Origin: Hungatella hathewayi WAL-18680
GTDB lineage: Bacteria > Bacillota > Clostridia > Lachnospirales > Lachnospiraceae
DNA length: 64,000 bases
Direction of reading: 5' to 3'
Assembly (NCBI RefSeq): GCF_000235505.1
Contig: NZ_JH379028.1
Location: forward strand, 81,358-145,357
The translations under genes and the position numbers were made by a program. This document shows positions 17,109-25,520 of the stretch, piece by piece. The number at the start of each line of letters is the position of its first letter. Position 1 is the first letter of the stretch. The notes under the pieces were generated by a model, which did not search any database, was not told where the DNA came from, and saw nothing but the letters and a program-made list of their open reading frames with translations.

Positions 17109-20105
17109 ATGTCTGATAGAATGACACCAATCCCATTTTCACAGATGGTGGAATGGATCTTAGAGGAAGAGAAGAGCAAGGGGGCCGTAGTTGGAATCAG
17201 AAGGCCGTACCGGGCGGATAAGAAGTACAACAGAACCATTTTTGGACGCACGCTGGAGACGCCGGTTGGGCCTGCTGCGGGGCCTCACACCCAGCTGACA
17301 CAGAATATTGTGGCCGCCTACTATGCGGGAAGCCGGTTCTTTGAGTTAAAAACCGTTCAGATTATCGACGGAGAAGATTTGCCGGTGAGCAAGCCATGTA
17401 TCAAGGCGGATGACGAGTGCTACAACTGTGAGTGGTCCACGGAGCTGTATGTTCCCCAGGCCCAGGAGGAGTACATCAAGGCATGGTTTTTACTCCATGT
17501 GCTGGCAAAGGAATACGGATTGGGCGGTGCGGACGGCGCCGGTTTCCAGTTCAACATGAGCGTTGGCTATGATTTGGAGGGCATCAAATCTCCGAAGATT
17601 GACAGCTTTATCGAGTCCATGAAGGACGCGTCGGGGACGGAGACTTACCAGGCGTGCAGACAGTATCTGCTGGAGCATGTGGGAGAGTTTAAGCATGTGA
17701 CGAAAGAAGATATCGAGAACATTTCCCCGAATATCTGTAACTCGGTCACTCTGTCGACCCTCCACGGCTGCCCGCCACAGGAGATTGAGCGGATTGCTAC
17801 ATATTTAATAGAAGAGAAGGGATTACATACGTTTATCAAATGCAATCCGACGCTGCTGGGTTATGAGTTTGCGCGGGAAACCATGGATCGGATGGGGTAC
17901 GATTACGTGGCCTTTGGCGATTTCCATTTCCTGGATGACTTGCAGTACGAGGATGCGATACCGATGCTGAAACGCCTGATGGCGCTGGCGGATGGAAAGA
18001 ATCTGGAGTTTGGCGTGAAAATCACCAACACCTTCCCGGTGGATGTGAAGCAGAATGAGCTGCCAAGTGAAGAGATGTATATGTCCGGTAAATCCCTGTA
18101 TCCGCTGTCCATTTCCCTGGCGGCGAAGCTGGCGAAGGAGTTTGACGGGAAGCTGCGCATCTCCTATTCCGGCGGTGCGGACTTCTTTAATATCAAGGAG
18201 ATTGTGGATGCGGGTATCTGGCCGGTGACGGTGGCTACCACACTGTTAAAGCCGGGCGGATATCAGAGAATGTCCCAGATGGCGGAACTGGTGCAGGAAG
18301 AGAACGGGGCCTTCGAGGGCGTCAGCGCGGAGAAAACCGCGAAGCTGGCGGAGAATGCCATCACGGATAAGCACCATGTGAAGGATATCAAGCCGCTTCC
18401 ATCCAGAAAAATTGATGGAAATGTGCCGCTGGTGGACTGCTTCTTCGCACCGTGTAAGGAGGGATGCCCGATTCATCAGGATATCACCACCTATTTACAG
18501 CTGGCCGGGGCCGGAAAGTATGAGGAGGCCATGAAGGTGATAACGGAGAAAAATCCGCTGCCATTTATCACGGGAACCATCTGTGCCCACAACTGTATGA
18601 GCAAATGTAACCGCAACTTCTATGAGGACCCGGTGAATATCCGCGGCGTGAAGCTGGTTTGTGCCGAGGGCGGGTATGACGCTCTGATGAAAGAGGTGAA
18701 GGCGGGAACATTATCCGGAAAGAAAACAGCCATTGTGGGCGGCGGCCCGGCAGGTATGGCGGCAGCCTACTTCCTGACAAAGAACGGTCTGCCTGCCACG
18801 ATCTATGAGCAGAAAGACAGCTTAGGCGGCGTTGTGAAGCATGTGATACCGGGATTCCGGATTGCGGACGGGGCGATTGAGAAGGATGCCTCCATCGTGA
18901 CGGCTTACGGGGCGGAAGTGAAGTACCACACGACGGTATCCAGCCTGGATGAGTTGAAGGCGGAGGGATATGACTATATTATCCTGGCGACAGGGGCCTC
19001 CAAACCTGGCGTGCTGAAACTGGAAGCGGGAGAGACGGTGAACGCCCTTGATTTCCTGGCGGAGTTTAAGGCGAAGGAAGGCAGGCTGGATATTGGAAGC
19101 AATGTGGTGGTTATCGGCGGCGGAAATACGGCCATGGATACGGCCAGAGCGGCGAAGCGGACGACCGGCGTGGAGCATGTGTATCTTGTATACAGAAGAA
19201 CGAAACGCTATATGCCGGCGGATGCGGAAGAACTGGAGATGGCGGTTGAGGACGGCGTAGAGTTTAAAGAATTGCTGGCTCCGGTGAAGTTAGAAAACGG
19301 CCGGCTGCTGTGTGACGTGATGAAGCTGTCCGATATGGACACTTCCGGACGGCGCGGAGTGGCAAAGACGGGGGAAACGGTGGAGATACCGGCGGATACC
19401 GTGATTGCGGCTGTGGGCGAGCAGGTTCCGACTTCCTTCTATCAGGAGAATGGAATCAATGTCAGCGAGCGCGGAAAGGCTCTTGTCAACGAGGAGACTC
19501 TGGAGACCAGCCGGGAAGGCGTGTTTGTCATCGGTGACGGACTGGGCGGCCCGGCGACCGTGGTGGAAGCCATGAGAGATGCCAGAAAGGCGGCGGAAGC
19601 GATTCTCGGAAAACCGGCGGCCATGGACTTTGACGATACGGTCAGCGATTTGTCGAAGCTGTATGACAGAAGAGGAACCCTTGTGGAGACGAAGGAAGAC
19701 AAGGAGGACTGCACCCGTTGTCTGGGATGCTCCAATATCTGTGAGAACTGTGTGGATGTCTGTCCGAACCGGGCCAACATTACCATCACCGTACCCGGTA
19801 TGGAGAAACACCAGATTATCCACGTAGATTATATGTGTAATGAGTGCGGCAACTGCAAGAGCTTCTGCCCGTATGACAGCGCACCGTATCTTGATAAATT
19901 TACACTGTTTGCCAATGAAGCCGATATGGAGAACAGCAAAAACCAGGGCTTTGTGGTATTGAACGCGGAGAGCGGCGAGTGTAAGGTGAGATATTTAGGC
20001 GATATCTATACCTGCAAGACTTCGGATGAAGACAGCAGGGTGCCGGAAGGGCTTCGCAGAATCATCGCTGCGGTATGCCAGGATTATAACTATCTGTTAG
20101 GATAA
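17109..20105 (+). CDS. ygfK: YgfK, flavin/iron-sulfur oxidoreductase (putative selenate reductase subunit family)
   Basis: This is a 998-residue cytoplasmic redox protein. The N-terminal ~430 residues look like a dihydroorotate-dehydrogenase-type barrel. Next is a GltD-like [4Fe-4S] helical domain (CKEGCPIHQDI and CAHNCMSKCNRN, about 447-510), FAD binding at GGGPAGMAAA near 542, and NAD(P)H binding at VIGGGNTAMDTAR near 667. Two ferredoxin-type clusters lie near the C-terminus (CTRCLGCSNICENC and CNECGNCKSFCP, about 867-920). The ATG at 17109 is eight bases from AGGAGG; the ATG at 17103 is too close. Its place between ssnA and xdhD suggests it exchanges electrons with the molybdenum enzyme, which lacks its own FAD domain. 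Confidence 0.93.
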   Translation: MSDRMTPIPFSQMVEWILEEEKSKGAVVGIRRPYRADKKYNRTIFGRTLETPVGPAAGPHTQLTQNIVAAYYAGSRFFELKTVQIIDGEDLPVSKPCIKADDECYNCEWSTELYVPQAQEEYIKAWFLLHVLAKEYGLGGADGAGFQFNMSVGYDLEGIKSPKIDSFIESMKDASGTETYQACRQYLLEHVGEFKHVTKEDIENISPNICNSVTLSTLHGCPPQEIERIATYLIEEKGLHTFIKCNPTLLGYEFARETMDRMGYDYVAFGDFHFLDDLQYEDAIPMLKRLMALADGKNLEFGVKITNTFPVDVKQNELPSEEMYMSGKSLYPLSISLAAKLAKEFDGKLRISYSGGADFFNIKEIVDAGIWPVTVATTLLKPGGYQRMSQMAELVQEENGAFEGVSAEKTAKLAENAITDKHHVKDIKPLPSRKIDGNVPLVDCFFAPCKEGCPIHQDITTYLQLAGAGKYEEAMKVITEKNPLPFITGTICAHNCMSKCNRNFYEDPVNIRGVKLVCAEGGYDALMKEVKAGTLSGKKTAIVGGGPAGMAAAYFLTKNGLPATIYEQKDSLGGVVKHVIPGFRIADGAIEKDASIVTAYGAEVKYHTTVSSLDELKAEGYDYIILATGASKPGVLKLEAGETVNALDFLAEFKAKEGRLDIGSNVVVIGGGNTAMDTARAAKRTTGVEHVYLVYRRTKRYMPADAEELEMAVEDGVEFKELLAPVKLENGRLLCDVMKLSDMDTSGRRGVAKTGETVEIPADTVIAAVGEQVPTSFYQENGINVSERGKALVNEETLETSREGVFVIGDGLGGPATVVEAMRDARKAAEAILGKPAAMDFDDTVSDLSKLYDRRGTLVETKEDKEDCTRCLGCSNICENCVDVCPNRANITITVPGMEKHQIIHVDYMCNECGNCKSFCPYDSAPYLDKFTLFANEADMENSKNQGFVVLNAESGECKVRYLGDIYTCKTSDEDSRVPEGLRRIIAAVCQDYNYLLG

Positions 20106-20121
20106 GAAAGCAGGTGAACTT

Positions 20122-22734
20122 ATGTGTACATTGACGAGCGACGCGGGAACTGCCCGTGATGGCATGGATGGTGGATTCACGTTACAGATTAACGGAAAGA
20201 CCGTGACGGTGGCGGAGGACAGGAAATTAATCGATGTTCTCAGAAATGACTGTCATCTAAAATCTGTGAAAGACGGCTGCAGCGAAGGCGCCTGCGGCAC
20301 CTGTACGGTGTTGGTGGACGGGAAACCGACGAAAGCCTGTGTACAGAAAGTATCAAAATTCGTGGGCAAATCCATTGTGACGGTGGAAGGACTTACGGAT
20401 CGGGAAAAAGAAGTGTTTGTCTACGCCTTTGGAGAAGCGGGAGCCGTTCAGTGCGGCTTCTGCATCCCCGGCATGGTGATGTGTGCCAAGGGTCTTCTGG
20501 ATGTCAATGATCATCCAACCAGAACGGAGATTGCGGCGGCGCTTCGCAACAATATCTGCCGGTGTACCGGATACAAGAAGATTATTGACGCGGTGGAGCT
20601 GGCGGCGAAGCTGTTCCGGGAGGACGTCAAGGACTTGAAGGCGGAGCATATCACCGGCGTGGGCCAGAGAGCCCACCGGGTGGATGTGCGCGAGAAGGTG
20701 CTGGGTTACGGCGAATATGTGGATGATATGGAAATTGAGCATATGATTTACGGAAGCGCCATCCGCACGCCGTATCCGCGCGCCCGGGTATTGTCGGTTG
20801 ACAAATCGAAAGCGTTGGCATTGCCGGGTGTCCGTGCGGTGCTGACAGCTGAGGATGTTCCCGGGAATAATAAGGTTGGCCACTTAAAGAAAGACTGGGA
20901 TACCATGATTCCGGTGGGCGGCATTACCCGTTATGTGGGCGACGCTGTCTGTCTGGTGGCGGCGGACACCCCGGAAATACTGGAGGAAGCCAAGAAACTG
21001 GTGGAAATCGAGTATGAGGAGCTGCCGGGAGTATTTTCCCCGGAGGAAGCTCTGGCGGAGGGAGCGCCTCTGGTTCATGAGACCGGCAACCTTCTGGCTC
21101 ACGAGCATCTGGTGAGGGGCGATGTGGAGCAGGCCATAAAAGATGCGGCCTACGTGGTGACGATGGATTATGAGACACCGTTTACGGAGCATGCGTTCCT
21201 GGAGCCGGAGTGCGCTATTGCCATCGTGGATAAGGATGGGCAGGAAGCCCTGTTATATACCTCGGACCAGGGAACCTATGACACCCAGCACGAGTGTGCC
21301 GGAATGCTTGGATGGGACAATGACAAGGTTCATGTCATCAACAAGCTGGTGGGCGGCGGCTTTGGCGGCAAGGAGGATATGTCCGTGCAGCACCATGCGG
21401 CCCTTCTTTCCTACCACACGGGACTGCCGGTGAAGGTGAAGCTGACGAGAAAAGAGAGCATTATGGTGCATCCGAAACGCCATCCGGCGAAGATGACCTT
21501 CACGACGGCCTGTGATAAGGACGGCTATCTGTTAGGCATGAAGGCGGTGGTGGTGACGGATACCGGCGCCTATGCATCCCTGGGTGGACCTGTGCTTCAG
21601 AGACTCTGTACCCATGCGGCCGGGCCATATAATTATCAGAATATAGACATTGACGGAAAAGCGGTTTACACCAATAATCCTCCCGCAGGCGCGTTCCGGG
21701 GATTCGGTGTGACGCAGAGCTGTTTTGCAACGGAATGTAATTTAAACCTGCTGGCGGAGAAGGTGGGCATTTCCCCGTGGGAGATTCGCTATCGCAACGC
21801 CATCCGTCCGGGGCAGGTGCTGCCAAACGGACAGATTGCATTTCCGGGCACCGCGCTGGTGGAAACACTGGAGGCGGTGAAAGAGATTTATGAGAATCAT
21901 CCGAGAGCGGGCATTGCCTGTGCCATGAAGAACGCCGGCGTGGGCGTAGGGCTTCCTGACTGGGGGCGCTGCCGCCTGACGGTGGAGGACGGAAAGGTAC
22001 ATATCCGTTCCGGCGCTTCCTGTATCGGGCAGGGGCTTGGCACCGTGCTGGTTCAGATGACCTGCGAGGCTCTGGGCATTTCGGACACGGATATCGTGTA
22101 TGTGCCGGCGGAGACGAATCTGGCTCCGGATTCCGGTACCACCTCCGGTTCCCGCCAGACTCTGGTGACAGGGGAGGCGCTGAAACGGGCCTGTGATGAT
22201 TTGAAAGCGGATTTGGAAGGAAAAACGCTTGCGGATTTGAACGGCAGAGAGTATTATGGGGAGTATCTGGCGGCCACAGACAAGATGGGGGCGGATAAGG
22301 AAAATCCGGTGTCCCATGTGGCTTACGGCTATGCGACCCAGGTGGCTCTTCTTCGGGAGGACGGAACCGTGGAGCAGATTGTGGCGGTCCATGATGTGGG
22401 GAAAGCGATCAACCCGCTGTCGGTGGAAGGCCAGATTGAGGGCGGCGTGGTGATGTCACTGGGCTATGCGCTGACGGAGGATTATCCGCTGGAGCAGGGC
22501 AGACCGACCGCGAAGTTTGGCACGCTGGGACTCTTCCGTGCGGATAAGACGCCGGATGTGAAGAGCATCATCGTGGAAAAGAATAAGGATACACTTGCAT
22601 TTGGCGCGGTGGGCATCGGGGAAATCACTTCGATTCCGACGGCTCCGGCGGTGCAGGGCGCTTACTACCGGTTTGACGGGGAGTTTAGAACGAAACTTCC
22701 GCTTGAGAGAACGCCGTATAGTAAGAAGAAATAA
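20122..22734 (+). CDS. xdhD: Selenium-dependent xanthine dehydrogenase-like molybdenum hydroxylase (XdhD type)
   Basis: This 870-residue single-chain enzyme joins a [2Fe-2S] module to a molybdopterin-binding subunit with no FAD domain. Cluster cysteines are in GCSEGACGTC (about 53-62), VQCGFC (about 113) and CRCTGY (about 148). Molybdenum-domain landmarks are GGGFGGKED, AFRGFGV near 527 and the catalytic-Glu region GIGEITSIP near 832. This is the family called selenium-dependent molybdenum hydroxylase; selenium there is a labile cofactor, not selenocysteine, and no in-frame UGA occurs here. yqeC nearby supports that. Likely substrates are urate, xanthine or a relative. Confidence 0.9.
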   Translation: MCTLTSDAGTARDGMDGGFTLQINGKTVTVAEDRKLIDVLRNDCHLKSVKDGCSEGACGTCTVLVDGKPTKACVQKVSKFVGKSIVTVEGLTDREKEVFVYAFGEAGAVQCGFCIPGMVMCAKGLLDVNDHPTRTEIAAALRNNICRCTGYKKIIDAVELAAKLFREDVKDLKAEHITGVGQRAHRVDVREKVLGYGEYVDDMEIEHMIYGSAIRTPYPRARVLSVDKSKALALPGVRAVLTAEDVPGNNKVGHLKKDWDTMIPVGGITRYVGDAVCLVAADTPEILEEAKKLVEIEYEELPGVFSPEEALAEGAPLVHETGNLLAHEHLVRGDVEQAIKDAAYVVTMDYETPFTEHAFLEPECAIAIVDKDGQEALLYTSDQGTYDTQHECAGMLGWDNDKVHVINKLVGGGFGGKEDMSVQHHAALLSYHTGLPVKVKLTRKESIMVHPKRHPAKMTFTTACDKDGYLLGMKAVVVTDTGAYASLGGPVLQRLCTHAAGPYNYQNIDIDGKAVYTNNPPAGAFRGFGVTQSCFATECNLNLLAEKVGISPWEIRYRNAIRPGQVLPNGQIAFPGTALVETLEAVKEIYENHPRAGIACAMKNAGVGVGLPDWGRCRLTVEDGKVHIRSGASCIGQGLGTVLVQMTCEALGISDTDIVYVPAETNLAPDSGTTSGSRQTLVTGEALKRACDDLKADLEGKTLADLNGREYYGEYLAATDKMGADKENPVSHVAYGYATQVALLREDGTVEQIVAVHDVGKAINPLSVEGQIEGGVVMSLGYALTEDYPLEQGRPTAKFGTLGLFRADKTPDVKSIIVEKNKDTLAFGAVGIGEITSIPTAPAVQGAYYRFDGEFRTKLPLERTPYSKKK

Positions 22735-22742
22735 GGCTTTGA

Positions 22743-22773
22743 GGGACGTGAACTCCAATGGAGGGCGCGTCCC
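22743..22773 (+). promoter_or_regulatory. Intercistronic hairpin between xdhD and hyuA
   Basis: GGGACG (22743-22748) pairs with CGTCCC (22768-22773), and inside it CTCC pairs with GGAG. There is no uninterrupted T run after it, so an mRNA stability or processing element fits better than a terminator. Confidence 0.45.
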
Positions 22774-22819
22774 TGAACGTGTTTTATGCGATAGCTGGCA
22801 GAAAGGAAGGATGCGGATT

Positions 22820-24205
22820 ATGAAACGGTTGTTAAAAGGCGGTAATGTGGTGTCAGGCGAAGGCTGGGCACAGGAGGATGTGCTGATCGAGGACGGAATC
22901 ATCAAGCGGGTGGGAGCGGATTTGACCTGTGAGATGAAGAACGTGGATGCGGTGGTGGATGTATCCGGAAAATGGCTGTTTCCCGGGTTTATTGATGCCC
23001 ACACCCACTTTGATCTGGCGGTGGCTGGGACGGTGACGGCGGACAATTTTGAGACGGGGACGAAGGCGGCGATTTCTGGCGGAACCACCACGATTCTGGA
23101 TTTCTGTACCCAGTATAAAGGGGAGTCCCTTCAGACGGCGCTGGACAACTGGCATAAGAAGGCGGACGGGGTCAGTTCCTGTGACTACGGATTCCACCTG
23201 GCTATCTCGGACTGGAACGATGACATCTGTGAGGAGCTGGCCAAAGTGGTGGCCGACGGCGTTTCCTCGTTTAAGTTATATATGACGTATGATGATATGA
23301 TTCTGGATGACGAGGCCATCTATGAGGTGCTGGCGAGACTGAAAGAGCTCGGCGGCATTGCCGGGGTGCACTGTGAAAACAGCGGGATTATCAAGGCCAT
23401 GGTGAAGGAAGCGAAGGCAGCAGGACACATGGACACGTCGGCCCATTCCGCCACAAGACCGGCGGTGGTGGAGGCGGAGGCCATCAGCAGGCTGTTAAAG
23501 ATTGCGGCTATCGTGGATACGCCGGTGATTATTGTGCATTTGAGCTCCGGCGCCGGGTACCAGGAAGTGAAGTACGCCAGGGAGCGGGGCCAGGAAGTGT
23601 ATCTGGAGACCTGCCCGCAGTATCTGCTACTGGATGAGAGCAAATACCGGCTGCCGGATTTTGAGGGCGGGAGATATATTATCGCGCCGCCGCTCCGGAG
23701 AGTGGAGGACCAGACAAGGCTGTGGAACGCGTTGAGGAAGGACCACATTCACACCATTTCCACGGACCACTGCAGCTTTACGCTGGCGCAGAAGGAGATG
23801 GGAAAGGATGATTTCACGAAGATTCCCGGCGGCATGGCAGGCGTTGAGACGCGGCCGGTGCTGATTTATACCTACGGGGTTCTGACTGGAAAACTGACGA
23901 TTGAGCAGATGTGCCGCCTGCTGTCGGAGAACCCGGCAAAGCTGTACGGGATGTACCCACAGAAAGGATGCATCGCACCGGGAAGCGACGCCGATATCGT
24001 GGTGTGGGAACCGGATGAGGCGTGGACCCTGACCAAGGATAACCAGATGGCCAATGTGGATTACCAGGCGTATGAAGGGTTTAAAGTGAAGGGAAAGGCG
24101 GAGAAGGTGTATCTGCATGGCGAACTGGTCGTGGAAGATGGGCGTGTGGTGAAGGAGTTTGAGGGAAGGTATGTGAGGAGGAAGACTCGGACGGAGATTG
24201 ATTGA
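22820..24205 (+). CDS. hyuA: Dihydropyrimidinase/hydantoinase-family hydrolase HyuA
   Basis: HyuA-type enzymes hydrolyse cyclic amides such as hydantoins and dihydropyrimidines; in the urate cluster this one is expected to open a ring. The 461-residue protein shows the zinc motif DAHTHFD near residue 58, the carboxylated-lysine region SSFKLYMTYDD near 151, HCE near 184, VHLSSG near 239 and STDHCSF near 317. The start at 22820 follows AAAGGAAGG with nine bases between; ATG 22811 is too close. It ends the rightward ssnA-ygfK-xdhD-hyuA operon. Confidence 0.93.
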   Translation: MKRLLKGGNVVSGEGWAQEDVLIEDGIIKRVGADLTCEMKNVDAVVDVSGKWLFPGFIDAHTHFDLAVAGTVTADNFETGTKAAISGGTTTILDFCTQYKGESLQTALDNWHKKADGVSSCDYGFHLAISDWNDDICEELAKVVADGVSSFKLYMTYDDMILDDEAIYEVLARLKELGGIAGVHCENSGIIKAMVKEAKAAGHMDTSAHSATRPAVVEAEAISRLLKIAAIVDTPVIIVHLSSGAGYQEVKYARERGQEVYLETCPQYLLLDESKYRLPDFEGGRYIIAPPLRRVEDQTRLWNALRKDHIHTISTDHCSFTLAQKEMGKDDFTKIPGGMAGVETRPVLIYTYGVLTGKLTIEQMCRLLSENPAKLYGMYPQKGCIAPGSDADIVVWEPDEAWTLTKDNQMANVDYQAYEGFKVKGKAEKVYLHGELVVEDGRVVKEFEGRYVRRKTRTEID

Positions 24206-24235
24206 AGGGTTATGAAAATTTAATAAGTCGATGTA

Positions 24236-24264
24236 TTGTCAGTCTTTGGAGTATCTGGTAAAAT
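24236..24264 (+). promoter_or_regulatory. Promoter of the Hol-Tox toxin mRNA
   Basis: TTGTCA (24236-24241) and TAAAAT (24259-24264) are separated by 17 bases. The predicted start near 24271 coincides with the first base of the left inverted-repeat arm. Confidence 0.7.
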
Positions 24265-24378
24265 AATGGCAGGTACTACCAGAACGGTAGGCGGTTAGCC
24301 CTCGTTACAGAGGGACTGGACCCTCTGTTTACATAGATATCTCCTTGTGGGGAAATCTTTGCCAAAGGAGGGTATGCG

Positions 24379-24465
24379 ATGGTGACTTATTCGGATTTGT
24401 TTCAATTCGTGTTAGTACTGATTGCAGTTGCGAGTTTTTCATACAAAATGAGCAATAGAAAATAA
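24379..24465 (+). CDS. Small hydrophobic Hol-Tox-like type I toxin peptide, 28 residues
   Basis: The frame encodes a 28-residue peptide that starts MVTYSDLFQF, has a single hydrophobic segment (VLVLIAVASF) and ends with a basic tail KMSNRK. This is the layout of the Firmicutes putative holin-like toxins, peptides that damage the membrane when overproduced. AAAGGAGG precedes the ATG, but the upstream CTCCTT (24341-24346) can pair with AAGGAG (24365-24370), so translation may be repressed by structure. The stop codon lies inside a terminator stem. Identification rests on recall of the family pattern; toxicity is inferred. Confidence 0.75.
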   Translation: MVTYSDLFQFVLVLIAVASFSYKMSNRK

Positions 24466-24548
24466 CCGCCCCTTGCCTAAGTGTGCGGTTATTTTCGTTA
24501 TAATCACATATAAGGGCTAACCGTCTATCGGTAGTACCTGTTTTTTAC
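24457..24548 (-). ncRNA. Predicted antisense RNA (antitoxin) of the Hol-Tox locus
   Basis: Starting from the minus-strand promoter at 24555-24583, a transcript beginning near 24547 would run leftward and end at the shared terminator near 24457. It would be about 90 bases long. It overlaps only the 3' end of the toxin mRNA (about 40 bases), as in the txpA/RatA and bsrG/SR4 type I pairs. Expression is not shown by sequence; the promoter, terminator and convergence are what is seen. Confidence 0.6.
24459..24497. terminator. Shared bidirectional terminator of toxin mRNA and antisense RNA
   Basis: AAAATAACCGC (24459-24469) and GCGGTTATTTT (24485-24495) form an 11-bp stem with a 15-base loop. A T run closes the stem on both strands. 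Confidence 0.75.
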
Positions 24549-24554
24549 AATTCC

Positions 24555-24583
24555 ATCATAGCAGATATCCTGAAAAATGTCAA
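24555..24583 (-). promoter_or_regulatory. Antisense promoter of the Hol-Tox locus
   Basis: On the minus strand a perfect TTGACA (24578-24583) and TATGAT (24555-24560) are 17 bases apart. It is stronger than the toxin promoter, as expected for an antitoxin RNA. Confidence 0.75.
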
Positions 24584-24664
24584 ATATTTGTATGGTAGTA
24601 TGAGACCATTTATTTATGAAAATGCGTAGAGACATAGATATAGAATTAAGGGAAATGAGGGAAT

Positions 24665-25465
24665 ATGAGCATTTATCGAGTAGATACCATCAACGGTGAG
24701 AGCCGGTTAAACGAACTGTCAAACCTGTGGGAAGCGTTAGAGCTGGATGAGACAGTGAAAATCATCTCCATCACCGGCGCCGGGGGGAAGACCAGCGTGA
24801 TGTTCCGGCTGGCGGAGGAATTGAAAGCGATGGGGAAACGGGTGATAGTCACCACGAGTACCCATATCTTATATCCGGAGAATTATCAGACCGTGTTGAT
24901 AGAGCAGGCGTCCGGGTTAAGTCAAGTGACGTGGAAAGACAAGATTCTTGTGGCCGGCGGCTCTGTGAAAGAAGCAAGCATGCCGGAGAGTGGGGAAGCA
25001 TGCCGCAAGCTGTGTGGAATGGAAGCCTCCCACATCGCCGGCCTTGCGGCCTGGTGCGATGTGCTGCTGATTGAAGCAGACGGCTCCAGGAGACTTCCAT
25101 TGAAAGCGCCGGCCAGCCATGAACCAGTCATCATACCGGAGACTGACGCGGTGATTGGATGCGCCGGGCTGACCAGTGTCGGAAAGGCATGGGAGGCGGG
25201 CTGTTTCCGGCCGGAACTGGCGGTGGAGCTGCTGGAAGCAGCAGGACACAAGCCGGAAGCTGCCATTCGCCCCGAAGATGTCGCTTACATTCTGACAAGC
25301 TGGAACGGCACCAGAAAACACGCTGGGGAGCGCCCTTACCGTATTGTGCTGAATCAGGCGGATGGGGAGCGGGAACTTCGGCTGGCGCGGCAGATCGTCC
25401 AGGAAATCAGATTTACAGCGGATATTCCTATTGTCATAACTTCAAACTTAATAAAAACCAGATAG
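24665..25465 (+). CDS. yqeC: Selenium cofactor biosynthesis protein YqeC
   Basis: YqeC is a P-loop protein found with selenium-dependent molybdenum hydroxylases and is thought to help make or insert their selenium-containing cofactor. The 266-residue protein has the P-loop-like GAGGKTS near residue 40, VTTSTHI near 67, and the family signature EADGSRRLPLKAP near 138 followed by HEPVIPE. Length and order fit the family. It lies just downstream of xdhD and hyuA, separated only by the toxin locus, and supports assignment of xdhD as selenium dependent. The biochemical reaction is not established. Confidence 0.88.
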   Translation: MSIYRVDTINGESRLNELSNLWEALELDETVKIISITGAGGKTSVMFRLAEELKAMGKRVIVTTSTHILYPENYQTVLIEQASGLSQVTWKDKILVAGGSVKEASMPESGEACRKLCGMEASHIAGLAAWCDVLLIEADGSRRLPLKAPASHEPVIIPETDAVIGCAGLTSVGKAWEAGCFRPELAVELLEAAGHKPEAAIRPEDVAYILTSWNGTRKHAGERPYRIVLNQADGERELRLARQIVQEIRFTADIPIVITSNLIKTR

Positions 25466-25512
25466 ATGCCGTTACATATAGTTGAATATCAACTACGTGT
25501 GGTGGCATCACT
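25465..25512. terminator. Hairpin between convergent yqeC and rihB
   Basis: GATGCC (25465-25470) pairs with GGCATC (25504-25509), with an inner TAGTTGA/TCAACTA stem and an imperfect middle. A T run follows on each side, which suits the convergent gene ends. Confidence 0.55.
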
Positions 25513-25520
25513 TTTATGTA

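Larger units (their letters stand above)
24271..24539. repeat. Inverted repeat bracketing the toxin locus
   Basis: The left arm is AGGTACTACC (24271-24280) and CGGTTAGCCCT (24292-24302). The right arm is their exact complement, AGGGCTAACCG (24513-24523) and GGTAGTACCT (24530-24539), with a different short spacer in each arm. The arms lie at the predicted 5' ends of the sense and antisense RNAs, so both RNAs would begin with the same leader. Confidence 0.8.

Noticed and set aside
20122-22734. Selenocysteine insertion in the selenium-dependent xanthine dehydrogenase
   Set aside because: The frame has no internal UGA. This family uses a labile selenium cofactor, consistent with yqeC nearby, so no SECIS element was expected or seen.
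22595-22819. Upstream extension of the hyuA frame into xdhD
   Set aside because: The extra residues are Arg-rich and overlap xdhD in another frame; a clear AAAGGAAGG site precedes the start at 22820.
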